Shown in pieces: positions 30,989-40,024 of a DNA stretch of 64,000 nucleotides; positions within the stretch are counted from its first letter, which is position 1, and every line of letters begins with the position of its first letter. The notes under the pieces were generated by a model. The model was not told the DNA's origin and made no database searches. It worked only from the letters and a program-made list of their open reading frames with translations. The position numbers and the translations under genes are program-made. This DNA is from an uncultured Bacilli bacterium (lineage in GTDB: Bacteria > Bacillota_I > Bacilli_A > RF39 > UBA660), in the NCBI GenBank assembly GCA_934100165.1, contig CAKOPN010000004.1:132385-196384 (forward strand), given 5' to 3'.

Positions 30989-32384
30989 CTAAACTCCAAG
31001 TCTTAGCTTCCACTACTTCAACATCTATTATTTTTCCAATTAAATTTGAATCTGCTTCTACATTTATAAGTTTGTTAGTATCTGTGTACCCAAATAGCAT
31101 TCCCTTTTTCTCACTTTCACCTTCAAGTAGAACTTTTACAGTTTTTCCTACTAGTTTTTTATTGTTTTCAAGAAAATATTTATTTACTGTCTCATTTAAT
31201 CTTGCTAAACGTTCTTCTTTAACTTTAAGTGGCACATCATCTTTCATTTTTGCTGCAGGTGTATTTTCTCTTGGTGAGAAAATGAAAGTATAAGCATTAT
31301 CATATTTACAATAATTTACTAAGTCTAATGTTTCGTTAAAATCTTCTTCAGTCTCATTAGGGAATCCTACAATTATATCAGTTGATACAGAAACATTTGG
31401 TATTTTTTTAATTTTATCAAATAATGTTATATATTCTTCTTTAGTATACTTTCTTCCCATAAGCTTTAAAATTCTAGATGATCCGGACTGAACTGGTAAA
31501 TGAATTGCAGGCATTATATTTGGATACTTTTTAATTACTTCTAACATTCCATCAGTAAAGTCCCATGGATGGCTAGTCATAAATCTTACTCTTGGTATAT
31601 TTGTCTTGCTTACATCTTCAAGTAAATTTTCAAGATTATAGTCATAGTCAAAATCTTTGCCATAAGCATTAACATTTTGCCCTAAAAGTGTTACTTCTTG
31701 ATATCCTTCTTTTACAAGTTCATTTATTTCTTTTAAAATATCGTCTTTGTCACGACTTCTTTGTTTTCCTCTTGTATATGGAACGATACAGTAAGTACAG
31801 AACTTATCACATCCATACATGATATTTACATAAGCTTTATACTTATTTTCTCTTTTTACAGGAATACCTTCAACGATATTTCCTTCTTTGCTGTATACTT
31901 CTATCTCCTGTTTTTTAGTATCAAATGATTCACTTAAGATGTAAGGTAGACGGTGAATATTATGAGTTCCAAAGACAAAGTTAACCCATTTATATTTACT
32001 CATTATATCTTTTACGACTTTTTCTTCTTGAGCCATACATCCACAAAGACCTACTACAAGATTTTTGTTTTCTTCTTTTAAATGTTTAAGTCTTCCAAGC
32101 ATGCCAAAAGTTTTGTTATGAGCATTTTCTCTAATACTGCAAGTGTTTAATATTACTAAATCAGCTTTTTCATAATCACTTGCTTCTTTAAAACTCATTT
32201 GTTCAAGCATTGCTTTTATGTTTTCACTATCATGTTCATTCATTTGACATCCATAAGTTTTAACATAATAAGTTTTACCTAGTCCAAGTAATTTAAAACT
32301 GTCACTTATATCATAGAACTCTTTCTTTACTTCACTTTTAGTCCTTTTTTGCGCTTCTTTATAATTTGGTAATAACATGCCCAT
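30969..32384 (-). CDS. miaB: tRNA-2-methylthio-N6-dimethylallyladenosine synthase MiaB
   Basis: Radical-SAM methylthiotransferase that modifies A37 of tRNAs reading UNN codons. 471 residues from the ATG at 32384 (AAGGA seven bases upstream); ATG at 32378 is nearly as good. UPF0004 domain with TYGCQMNEHDSE, LNTCSIRENA and GLCGCMAQ supply three cluster cysteines; the radical-SAM motif is YGCDKFCTYCIVPY; a TRAM domain closes the protein (LVGKTVKVLLEGE). First gene of miaB-ymcA-cotE. Confidence 0.93.
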   Translation of the reverse strand: MGMLLPNYKEAQKRTKSEVKKEFYDISDSFKLLGLGKTYYVKTYGCQMNEHDSENIKAMLEQMSFKEASDYEKADLVILNTCSIRENAHNKTFGMLGRLKHLKEENKNLVVGLCGCMAQEEKVVKDIMSKYKWVNFVFGTHNIHRLPYILSESFDTKKQEIEVYSKEGNIVEGIPVKRENKYKAYVNIMYGCDKFCTYCIVPYTRGKQRSRDKDDILKEINELVKEGYQEVTLLGQNVNAYGKDFDYDYNLENLLEDVSKTNIPRVRFMTSHPWDFTDGMLEVIKKYPNIMPAIHLPVQSGSSRILKLMGRKYTKEEYITLFDKIKKIPNVSVSTDIIVGFPNETEEDFNETLDLVNYCKYDNAYTFIFSPRENTPAAKMKDDVPLKVKEERLARLNETVNKYFLENNKKLVGKTVKVLLEGESEKKGMLFGYTDTNKLINVEADSNLIGKIIDVEVVEAKTWSLDGKAKI

Positions 32385-32477
32385 TCCCTCTTCCTTTATA
32401 GATTTTATCATAAAGATGTAAAAAATAGAAGAAATTTGTTTTATTATACAGTATAATTTTTATAAGGAGAAAAAGTT

Positions 32478-32876
32478 ATGAGAGTGTTAAGTATTAAAGA
32501 ACCTTTTGCAAGTCTTATTTGTGAAGGTATTAAACATATTGAAACTAGAAGCTGGAAAACTAATTATAGAGGGGAAATTTATATTCATGCTAGTCTTGCA
32601 AAAGTACCAAAAAATGATGAAAGAATAAATCGTCTTATTAAAATGTTAAATGATAAGGAACTTAGCATGGGAAAAATAATTTGTAAATGCAAGCTTGTTG
32701 AATGTGTATATATGACAGAAGAATATATTAAAGATATGAGAGAAAATAATGAAATAGAATATTTATGTGGTCATTATGAAGTTGGAAGATATTCTTGGAT
32801 ATTAGAAGATGTAGAAGCACTTGATGAGAAAATTGAAGCGAAAGGAAGACTCGGGATTTGGCATTATAATGATTAA
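32478..32876 (+). CDS. ASCH domain protein
   Basis: 132 residues forming a single ASCH domain: SIKEPFASLICEGIKHIETRSWKT fits its RNA-binding-fold signature, followed by YIHASLA and a C-terminal LGIWHY. ASCH proteins are proposed RNA-binding coactivators, and some act as N4-acetylcytidine amidohydrolases. Single gene with AAGGAG ribosome binding site. Confidence 0.8.
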   Translation: MRVLSIKEPFASLICEGIKHIETRSWKTNYRGEIYIHASLAKVPKNDERINRLIKMLNDKELSMGKIICKCKLVECVYMTEEYIKDMRENNEIEYLCGHYEVGRYSWILEDVEALDEKIEAKGRLGIWHYND

Positions 32877-32941
32877 GACCACTCTTTGAATTTGTTTACT
32901 GTTATGATATAATTATTTTAGAATAATTAAAGGAGTTCATA

Positions 32942-33205
32942 ATGTTAGGAAATATACTACTTGGAATAGTTACAGCATGTACATTTATATCATATTTGCC
33001 ACAAGCTATTAAGATTATTAGAACAAAAGAAGCAGAAGATCTCAGTATTCACACACTTATACTTTGGGTAGTAAGTAGTCTTGCTTATGTGCTTTATGCA
33101 TTCTTGTGCAGTAATGAAATAATGCTTAAAGTTGAAACTAGTGTAGAGTTTTTCTTTTGTTTGTTGATACTTGTACTAGCAGAATTATATAATGATAAGA
33201 ATTAG
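32942..33205 (+). CDS. SemiSWEET-type sugar transporter (PQ-loop)
   Basis: 87 residues, three membrane helices and the PQ-loop motif at FISYLPQAIKIIRTKEAEDLS, as in bacterial SemiSWEETs, which dimerise to carry sugars along their gradient. TLILWVVSSLAYVLYAF is helix 2. Good AAGGAG site; own terminator after the stop. Confidence 0.85.
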   Translation: MLGNILLGIVTACTFISYLPQAIKIIRTKEAEDLSIHTLILWVVSSLAYVLYAFLCSNEIMLKVETSVEFFFCLLILVLAELYNDKN

Positions 33206-33229
33206 AAACCAAATATGGTTTCTTTTTTG
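33204..33229 (+). terminator. Terminator of the SemiSWEET gene
   Basis: AGAAACCA / TGGTTTCT with a four-base loop and six T. Confidence 0.85.
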
Positions 33230-33274
33230 TAAATTTAAAAGTTTTCCCTACATATCATTTAACAGGGTGATAAA

Positions 33275-35134
33275 GTGACAATTATAAATAACAATACTGT
33301 TGTAGTGTTTTCAAGTAGTGAATTAAAAGAAGCACTTGAGAAAGATAATGGTTATACTTATATATATTTTGGAAGCAATATAACACTTACAACAGGTATT
33401 AAAATAGCAAGTTCTAAATTAAATGTTACTATTGATGGAATGTATGACGGGGTTATTCATAAATTTGAAGATGTTAAAACACTTAATTCTGGAGATACGA
33501 TAAGTGTTAATACTACTATGAATAGAGTGGTGGTACGTAACATGAATGTTACTGGATATAACTACTATGGAATAATATATGTTCCAGATAGTGCTTCCTA
33601 TAAAAACGTTATCGTTGAATATAACAATATAACCTATGTTGGTCCACAAATATGTTTTCATCCTTATGGACTTACTAGGTTTATTGATTCTAACATAACT
33701 ATTTCTGATGCTACTACTACATCTGGTGGGGAAGTTGCAGAGTGTAACAAAATTGAAATTGGTGGAAATACAACAATTATTCATAATTCTAAAGGTAATT
33801 CAGCCTTTTGGTTTCGTAATTCTGATCCAACATTAACCATTCTTTCTTTGGCAAATGTTACTTTTATCAGTCAATATCGAGAACTTTTCTATGGCCCTAC
33901 TAACCTTGCCTTTTCTGTTTTAAGTGGGGCATCTTTTAACATTACTTCTTATAATGGAATGGCATATGGGAGCTTTGGAACTTTAAATACCGTGATAGCA
34001 CAAGGTGCATCTTTAGAAGTTAAGCAGACTAATCGTAATGGTAGCTACCCTACTTGGTATAGTTATGGATCAATTACGCTCGAAAACAATTCTTCGCTTA
34101 TTATGATAAATGATTATGCAAATATTACTTCTTCCAATTATAATATTTCCTTTGCTTCTTCAACTGCTGGTTTTTATTTAAATAATCCTAAAAAAGTAGT
34201 ACTTTACAACAGCGCTGCAAATGTTATACGTACTAGTGCGACAATACCTTTCAAATTCCAGTTCACAAGAATTAACCTTTTTGATGCGGCAATTCCTATA
34301 GAGCAAGATGCCTCTTATTTACCAACTTATGCTTGGTATAAAGAAAATGATATATCTATAATAAGCGGTACTTTTTCTTCTACCACAACAAAAATAGAAT
34401 ATAATAATTTTACTGAAGAAGAAGTAAAAAAACTTCCTTTGCTTACTAATTTTATTTTTCCAAATAAAAAGATACTTTCCATAGGGAAAATACCTTTTAG
34501 AGTAAATGCTTTAACAGATAAAGATACAATAATGAGAGGTATTACACTTCCTAAAGCGAATATACTTATCAAATATGATGATGTTAGCCAAATTGTAACT
34601 AGTGATGAAGACGGCAATTTTACTTATACATATGATACTCCTCTTTCTATTGGAACTTTAATTACTTTTAACACTAAAGAATATAATGATCTTCTTTACA
34701 ACACCAAGACAATTGAGATCGTTTATAGTGGTGAACTTACAATTGATAGTGCTAGCAGCCTTATTAGTTTTAAACTTGAACCAATAAGTACTAAGCCATT
34801 ATTATGTCCTAGAAAAAATGCTGTTTCTGTTACTGTTACGGATTCCAGAGTAAATAGCACAGCATTTAAACTTTATGTTGCAATTAACCATGACTTAACT
34901 TCTTCTAGTGGAATTACACTAAAAGATGCTTTGGTATATGTTGATGAAACTGGAGATATGAAGGTTCTTTCCACTACCCCTGTTTTGGTATATACAGGAA
35001 CACTTAATGAAGGCGTAATTAAAGTTACAAATATTATTTGGAAAGATAATGAAGGTATCTTATTAAATGTTACAGAACCGCTTATAAATAATTTAGAATA
35101 TACTGCCACAATAACTTGGTCTATAGAAGAATAA
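33275..35134 (+). CDS. Beta-helix (pectate-lyase-like) surface-type protein without signal peptide
   Basis: 619 residues starting at GTG (AGGGTGAT upstream). Residues 1-390 have repeating short beta strands with Asn/Ser/Thr turns typical of right-handed parallel beta-helices (VVVRNMNVTGYNYYGIIYVP, VIVEYNNITYVG, NVTFISQYRELFYGP). Residues about 405-480 resemble a carboxypeptidase-regulatory-like/Ig module (RGITLPKANILIKYDD, TSDEDGNFTYTY). No signal peptide, membrane segment or sorting signal. It converges with a DUF11 protein that also lacks a signal. Possible spore-surface protein made in the mother cell; catalytic residues of pectate lyases are not evident. Confidence 0.55.
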   Translation: MTIINNNTVVVFSSSELKEALEKDNGYTYIYFGSNITLTTGIKIASSKLNVTIDGMYDGVIHKFEDVKTLNSGDTISVNTTMNRVVVRNMNVTGYNYYGIIYVPDSASYKNVIVEYNNITYVGPQICFHPYGLTRFIDSNITISDATTTSGGEVAECNKIEIGGNTTIIHNSKGNSAFWFRNSDPTLTILSLANVTFISQYRELFYGPTNLAFSVLSGASFNITSYNGMAYGSFGTLNTVIAQGASLEVKQTNRNGSYPTWYSYGSITLENNSSLIMINDYANITSSNYNISFASSTAGFYLNNPKKVVLYNSAANVIRTSATIPFKFQFTRINLFDAAIPIEQDASYLPTYAWYKENDISIISGTFSSTTTKIEYNNFTEEEVKKLPLLTNFIFPNKKILSIGKIPFRVNALTDKDTIMRGITLPKANILIKYDDVSQIVTSDEDGNFTYTYDTPLSIGTLITFNTKEYNDLLYNTKTIEIVYSGELTIDSASSLISFKLEPISTKPLLCPRKNAVSVTVTDSRVNSTAFKLYVAINHDLTSSSGITLKDALVYVDETGDMKVLSTTPVLVYTGTLNEGVIKVTNIIWKDNEGILLNVTEPLINNLEYTATITWSIEE

Positions 35135-35157
35135 AAATCACTTAAATAAGTGATTTT
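35134..35157. terminator. Bidirectional terminator between the beta-helix and DUF11 genes
   Basis: AAAATCACTTA / TAAGTGATTTT, perfect 11-base arms with a two-base centre. On the minus strand it lies directly after the end of the out-of-frame extension of the DUF11 gene. Confidence 0.85.
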
Positions 35158-35303
35158 ATGTTCTCCAATATGGTGTTGAACAGTCTAAAGAATCTACTTT
35201 TGGTATAAAAATTATACTTTGTACTTTGGAAATATTACTTTCTATGTTCTCTTTTAATTCTTCGACTTTTAATGTACAACTGTTTAAAAGTTCAAAAGCT
35301 GTA
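35156..35303 (-). other. Possible out-of-frame C-terminal part of the DUF11 protein
   Basis: After the A7 run that carries the last codons of the DUF11 gene, one alternate frame stays open for 48 codons (HNTAFELLNSCTLKVEELKE ... STPYWRT) and stops exactly at the terminator. Removing one A from the run (A7 to A6) joins it to the DUF11 frame. No independent ribosome binding site was found. It may be a phase-variable or frameshifted tail, or simply a 3' untranslated region. Confidence 0.45.
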
Positions 35304-35696
35304 TTATGCTTTTTTTGCAACTTGAAATGTAACTGTTTCACTTGCTGAGGGTCCAATATCTGATAAAGTTATAGTTAGTTTACCAGTTGCCTCATCGTAA
35401 CTATATTGACTAGTCTCTGCTTTTTGTCCTCCAATTGTTACACTTTCTGGAACAAAAGTTACTAAAGTTGTATCAAGTATATCTGTAATTGTTGGATTTG
35501 TATAACTTTCTGTTGACTTATTATCAACTAAGATTGTGTATGTTAAGTTTCCATCAGCCCAAACTTGTTTATCTGCAGTTTTTGTAACAGTTAATCCATC
35601 AAGCATTGTTACTACTAACGCTTCTGAAGTAATTGTTGTTGGCACACTGTTGTATTCACCTAGAACTGATGCTGTATTAGTTAGTTGTGTTTCCAT
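35304..35696 (-). CDS. DUF11-domain protein without signal peptide
   Basis: 130 residues with one DUF11 beta-sandwich: LTVTKTADKQVWADGNLTYTILVDN, NPTITDILDTTLVTFVPESV and a C-terminal ITLSDIGPSASETVTFQVA. DUF11 modules are common in large surface proteins of Gram-positive bacteria, but this one stands alone and has no export signal, like its convergent beta-helix neighbour. The frame ends within an A7 run (35311-35317). GGGAGG ribosome binding site. Confidence 0.65.
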   Translation of the reverse strand: METQLTNTASVLGEYNSVPTTITSEALVVTMLDGLTVTKTADKQVWADGNLTYTILVDNKSTESYTNPTITDILDTTLVTFVPESVTIGGQKAETSQYSYDEATGKLTITLSDIGPSASETVTFQVAKKA

Positions 35697-35767
35697 TTTT
35701 GCCTCCCTATTTAATTTTATGTATAAGTATAAAAATGGTGTACAACGTTTTCACTAATTTTGTTTTA

Positions 35768-36403
35768 TTATGGTATGAAGTATTGTGTGGTATTACTGTT
35801 ATTTACTTTACCATCTTTGTTTCTAAATGATACTGCATAACTATAAATAAACTTTTCAGAACTATAAAAGTAAGCATAATTTGTTGATTCATTTAGTATT
35901 TCTTCACTATCTTCTAACTTTACTTTCTCTTGAGTGTAGGTTTCTTTGAAGTTTTCTAATCTTTCTAACAATTTGTTTTCATCTATCTCATAGTCTAAAC
36001 ACTTGTATATTACACTTTCAGTTACACCGTTTGTAAAAGAGAAAAGTATTACTTTGTTTGTTGTTATCTCTTTAATCTTGTAAGTAAACTCTATTATTCC
36101 CCTTGTCATTTCATCATCATAGTAATGAATAAACACATCCCAAGAATTATCTAAAGTTATGTTAAACGTATCTTTTATGTAATTTGCAAATGGCTTTAAT
36201 CCTTCTTTTTCTTCATATGCTTTATGAGATGTTTCTTCTAGGCCACTTACCTTTATTGAAACTTCTTTTTCATTTAAAATATCATCTTCTTCTAATCCCA
36301 TATTTATATGATGATTTAACTCTAGCACTTTTGTATTACTGTTAGAACAACCGAGTAGAGAAATACTTAGAAAAACTAGAATAATGTAATAAAACTTTTT
36401 CAT
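35768..36403 (-). CDS. Lipoprotein of unknown function
   Basis: 211 residues with a lipoprotein signal (ILVFLSISLLGCS, lipobox Cys19). The mature part shows no recognised domain; it begins with a short linker and has mixed alpha/beta content (DTFNITLDNSWDVFIHYYDD, FTYKIKEITTNKVILFSF). Single gene downstream of proS with its own AAGGAG site. Anchored outside the membrane. Confidence 0.7.
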   Translation of the reverse strand: MKKFYYIILVFLSISLLGCSNSNTKVLELNHHINMGLEEDDILNEKEVSIKVSGLEETSHKAYEEKEGLKPFANYIKDTFNITLDNSWDVFIHYYDDEMTRGIIEFTYKIKEITTNKVILFSFTNGVTESVIYKCLDYEIDENKLLERLENFKETYTQEKVKLEDSEEILNESTNYAYFYSSEKFIYSYAVSFRNKDGKVNNSNTTQYFIP

Positions 36404-36481
36404 TTTTTACTCCTTTTATGTTTCATGTAAAAAAAGAAAAGACTAAGAATTTAATATTTTCTTAGTACTTTCCACTTTATA

Positions 36482-38173
36482 TTAACTTTCTTTTTCAATT
36501 ATGTTTTTAATTTCTTCAATGACATTTTCAACATCAACATCTTTTGATGTATCTTCTTTTCTTAACTTAAGTTCAACTTTGTTTTCTGCTAGTTTTTTAC
36601 CTACAGTTATTCTTATTGGGATTCCTATTAAATCCATATCGTTGAACTTAACACCAAGTCTTTCATCTCTATCATCATATATTGTATCTATATTAGACTC
36701 TGTTAATGTTTGGTATATTTTATCTGCTGTTTCTACGATGTGTTCATCTTTCATGTTACTTGGAACGACACATACCTTGAAAGGCGCTACTGTCATAGGG
36801 AAAATAATTCCTTTTTCATCATTGTTTTGCTCAACGATACTTGCAAGGACTCTTCCTATACCAATACCATAACATCCCATTGTAACATATTGTGGTTTAT
36901 TAAATTCATCAAGATAAGTTAACCCTAAGCTCTTAGCATATTTTGTGCCAAGTTTGAAAGTATTCCCTATCTCAATTCCTTTTTTGAAATAAATTTTACC
37001 TCCACAGTGTGGGCAAATATCTCCTTCTTTTACAGAACTTATGTCTTCTACAATATCATATTTGAAATCTTTAACATTACAATTTTTATAGTGATATCCT
37101 TCTTTGTTTGCACCCACTACAAAGTTTTTCATGCCAAGAACTTCTTTATCAATTACAATTTTACTATTTAATCCAACTGGACCAGTGAATCCTGGAACTG
37201 CATTAGAAGTTGCAATTAAAGCATCATCTGCAAAAGCAAGTTCATTTATATTGAAAAGTTTGCATACCTTTGTTTCATTTAGCTCTCTATCTCCTCTTAA
37301 GAAGAAAGTTACAAGCTCATCATTTACTCTCATAAGCATTGCTTTTACTGTTTTTTCTACTGGTACATTTAATAGTTTACTTACTTCTTCAATTGTTTTA
37401 CTTTTTGGTGTTTCAACAAGTTCAAGTTCTTTTTCTTCTTCGTCTGTTGCTATCTTTGTTGATGTTGCTATATCGATGTTAGAAGCATAATCACAAGAAT
37501 CACACAAAACTAGGATATCTTCTCCTAAATCTGTTAGAGCTTGAAACTCTTCAGATAAACTTCCACCCATTGCACCAGTTGATGATCTAACAATTTTATA
37601 ATTAACTTTTAATCTATCAAAAATATTCTTGTAAGCATTGAACATTTTCATGTATGATTCATTAAGTTGTTCTTCGTCTTTGTCAAAAGAGTAAGCATCC
37701 TTCATAAAGAATTCACGAACACGAACCAATCCATATCTTGATCTTGGCTCATCTCTAAACTTATCTGCTGACTGGTATAAAGTAAATGGTAAATCTTTAT
37801 AACTTCTTACCATACCCTTAGCAGCGATAGTAAATAACTCTTCATGAGTTGGGCCAAGTACCATTGGTCTATCATTTCTGTCTGTTAATTTAAAAATGCT
37901 ACTACCAAATATATTAACACGACCAGATGACTCATATATTTCTTGCGGGATAAGTGACGGCATCAATAACTCAAGAGCTCCAGCTTTGTTCATTTCCTCT
38001 TTTACAACTTTTTGAACATTGTTGAAAGCTTTTAAACCAATTGGCAAGTACATATAAATTCCTGCGCCAACCTTTTTAATCATTCCACTTTTTACTAGTA
38101 AATTACCAGAGGTAGAATCTTCATCTTTTACATTTTCTCTTAATGTGTAAAAATAATTATTTTTGATTCTCAT
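36482..38173 (-). CDS. proS: Prolyl-tRNA synthetase
   Basis: 563 residues, bacterial type with the INS editing domain between motifs 2 and 3 (about 220-395, including LVTFFLRGDRELNETKV). Class II motifs: motif 1 around GALELLMPSLIPQEIYESSGR, motif 2 FRDEPRSRYGLVRVREFFMKDAYSFD, motif 3 GCYGIGIGRVLASIVEQ. C-terminal anticodon domain. Charges tRNA-Pro. Single gene behind its own promoter and a 5' stem-loop; no T-box sequence is seen. Confidence 0.95.
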   Translation of the reverse strand: MRIKNNYFYTLRENVKDEDSTSGNLLVKSGMIKKVGAGIYMYLPIGLKAFNNVQKVVKEEMNKAGALELLMPSLIPQEIYESSGRVNIFGSSIFKLTDRNDRPMVLGPTHEELFTIAAKGMVRSYKDLPFTLYQSADKFRDEPRSRYGLVRVREFFMKDAYSFDKDEEQLNESYMKMFNAYKNIFDRLKVNYKIVRSSTGAMGGSLSEEFQALTDLGEDILVLCDSCDYASNIDIATSTKIATDEEEKELELVETPKSKTIEEVSKLLNVPVEKTVKAMLMRVNDELVTFFLRGDRELNETKVCKLFNINELAFADDALIATSNAVPGFTGPVGLNSKIVIDKEVLGMKNFVVGANKEGYHYKNCNVKDFKYDIVEDISSVKEGDICPHCGGKIYFKKGIEIGNTFKLGTKYAKSLGLTYLDEFNKPQYVTMGCYGIGIGRVLASIVEQNNDEKGIIFPMTVAPFKVCVVPSNMKDEHIVETADKIYQTLTESNIDTIYDDRDERLGVKFNDMDLIGIPIRITVGKKLAENKVELKLRKEDTSKDVDVENVIEEIKNIIEKES

Positions 38174-38217
38174 ATTACTCCATCCCTTTCCCGTTCATAT
38201 AAACCAAAAAACTTATA

Positions 38218-38261
38218 AATTGCTTTATTTTCACTATTAACATTAGCAAAATAAAGCAATT
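38218..38261 (-). promoter_or_regulatory. Stem-loop at the 5' end of the proS mRNA
   Basis: Perfect 14-base arms AATTGCTTTATTTT / AAAATAAAGCAATT around 16 bases. The -10 box ends three bases before the stem, so transcription would begin in the 5' arm and most of the stem would form at the very end of the mRNA, as in 5' stabiliser structures. A TATAAGTTTTTT stretch follows, so weak attenuation is also possible. Confidence 0.6.
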
Positions 38262-38263
38262 GG

Positions 38264-38292
38264 AGTATACCATAATTTATTCATGTAGTCAA
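38264..38292 (-). promoter_or_regulatory. proS promoter
   Basis: -35 TTGACT (38287-38292), 17-base spacer, -10 TATACT (38264-38269). Confidence 0.75.
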
Positions 38293-38420
38293 ATTAGGTT
38301 TAGATGATTTCCCTGTTTTACCTTTATTTATACATGATGTTTTCAATTTAAGGAAACTATGCTATAATGTTGTCAAATGAAATACAACTTTGTAATAAAT
38401 AATTATTAGGAGGAAAGAAA

Positions 38421-39191
38421 ATGAAAAAATTATTATTAGGTATCGTATTATGTAGTTCTTTAATGCTAGCATTAACTGGTTGCGGCAGCAAAAATAACGG
38501 AAAAGAAAATGATTCTGCTGATGACAAATTTTTTAGTGGTACTACCCTTGATGATGGCAGAGTCATTCATACTTCTTTTGATGTTCCATACAAGGATGAT
38601 GAATTAGGACTAGGTAATGCCTTACTTAACAACAAGATAACACTTGATGAATTTTTTGAAAGTCTTGAGTTAATTGATACTCTTAAAGATGGTGGCTCAA
38701 AATTATATAAATACCATAAAATAAATAAAAATTTTGGAGATAATGATTTTTATGTTCTAGCATGTAATAGTTTTGATGATAAAAAAAGTATTTTTATCAC
38801 AAAATATAAAGAGAGTTTGAATGGAAGATGTGAGACAAAAATTGACGATATAAAAGATATTAAAATGACTATAAAAGAAGGAACTCTTACAAATAAAAGT
38901 GCTACTATCGTGATAACGGATACCACTGGAGAAGATTATACTTATGGTGAGTATTACAGAATTGATAAATTAGAAAATGGTGTTTGGCAAAACTTGAATA
39001 TAATTTATGAAGGAAATTATGGATGGATTTCAATTGGTTACAAAATTGGTGATGATCACAAACTTGAAATGAATTTAAATTGGGAAAGCTTGTATGGAAC
39101 ACTTGATAGTGGTACTTATAGAATAGTTAAAAGTACTTCACTTCCTGGTGAGGTTCCTGAGCATTATATAACAGCAGAATTTACTATTTAG
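38421..39191 (+). CDS. Lipoprotein with C-terminal Ig-like domain
   Basis: 256 residues. Lipoprotein signal with lipobox LTGC (Cys21), then an acidic linker and a central alpha/beta segment. The C-terminal 100 residues (IKEGTLTNKSATIVITDTTG, YGEYYRIDKLENGVWQNL, YGTLDSGTYRIVKS) fit the bacterial Ig-like family often found in membrane-tethered proteins. Function unknown. AGGAGG site and an upstream TATAAT (about 38364-38369). Confidence 0.75.
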   Translation: MKKLLLGIVLCSSLMLALTGCGSKNNGKENDSADDKFFSGTTLDDGRVIHTSFDVPYKDDELGLGNALLNNKITLDEFFESLELIDTLKDGGSKLYKYHKINKNFGDNDFYVLACNSFDDKKSIFITKYKESLNGRCETKIDDIKDIKMTIKEGTLTNKSATIVITDTTGEDYTYGEYYRIDKLENGVWQNLNIIYEGNYGWISIGYKIGDDHKLEMNLNWESLYGTLDSGTYRIVKSTSLPGEVPEHYITAEFTI

Positions 39192-39206
39192 AATTATCAA
39201 TATTTA

Positions 39207-39237
39207 GAATTATCAATAATGATAGTTCTTTTTTTAT
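39207..39237 (+). terminator. Terminator of the lipoprotein gene
   Basis: AGAATTATCA / TGATAGTTCT (one wobble) with four-base loop and a T7 tail; the first arm is a repeat of the sequence just before it. Confidence 0.8.
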
Positions 39238-39270
39238 GGTTATGTTAAAATATTCTCGTGGTGATTTCTT

Positions 39271-39960
39271 ATGAATAAAATTGGTATTATATTTGCAATG
39301 AAAGAAGAACTTGAAGCTTTAAAAGAATATTTAGATGTTACAAAAGAATACGAAATCTTTGAATTAAAATTTTATGAAGGAATAATAAATAATATAAACT
39401 GTGTTTTGGTTGAATCTGGCATTGGAAAAGTTAATGCTGCTAGGACAACACAGATTTTAATTGATAACATGAAAGTAGACTGTATTTTTAACATTGGTGT
39501 TGCAGGTGGTGTTGATAATAGTCTTGATGTTTTAGATGTTGTCATTGGAAATAAACTTGTTCAGCATGACTTTGATATAACAGCTTTTAATCATGAAAAA
39601 GGATATATACCAAATGTTGGTACATATATAAATTGTGACGAATACTTACTTAGTCTTGCAAACGATTTACTTAGTGATAAATCGATTAAAGTTGGCACTA
39701 TTGCATCTGGAGATATTTTTTGTACTGATATAAATATGAGCATGAAAATAAACAAAAAGTTCAATGCACTTGCTGTAGAAATGGAAGGTGCTAGTATTGC
39801 TCAAGTATGTTTTTTAAATCACATTCCATTTTTGATTATTAGAAGTATTTCTGATATTCCTGGGAAAAATAACAAGATGGTGTATGAAGAATTTCTTGGG
39901 AAAAGTTCAAAAAAAGTTGCAATGATTATGAAGAAAATGTTAGACAATTACAATGTTTAA
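39271..39960 (+). CDS. mtnN: 5'-methylthioadenosine/S-adenosylhomocysteine nucleosidase
   Basis: Hydrolyses MTA and SAH to adenine and the thioribose, part of methionine salvage and the activated methyl cycle. 229 residues, the standard length. Motifs: GIIFAMKEELEAL at the start (proton-relay Glu), CVLVESGIGKVNAARTTQ, FNIGVAGGV, ALAVEMEGASIAQVC with the ribose-binding Met-Glu and IIRSISDIPG with the catalytic Asp. Single gene. Confidence 0.93.
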   Translation: MNKIGIIFAMKEELEALKEYLDVTKEYEIFELKFYEGIINNINCVLVESGIGKVNAARTTQILIDNMKVDCIFNIGVAGGVDNSLDVLDVVIGNKLVQHDFDITAFNHEKGYIPNVGTYINCDEYLLSLANDLLSDKSIKVGTIASGDIFCTDINMSMKINKKFNALAVEMEGASIAQVCFLNHIPFLIIRSISDIPGKNNKMVYEEFLGKSSKKVAMIMKKMLDNYNV

Positions 39961-39966
39961 TAAAAA

Positions 39967-40024
39967 AATAAAGTCTACAGATTCATAGACTTTATTTACT
40001 GCTAGACTTTATCTAGCTTTTTTT
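39967..40024 (+). terminator. Two consecutive hairpins after mtnN
   Basis: AATAAAGTCTA / TAGACTTTATT (39967-39996), then GCTAGA / TCTAGC with a T7 tail (40001-40024). The first can act in both directions; the second ends at the stop of the convergent gene. Confidence 0.8.
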
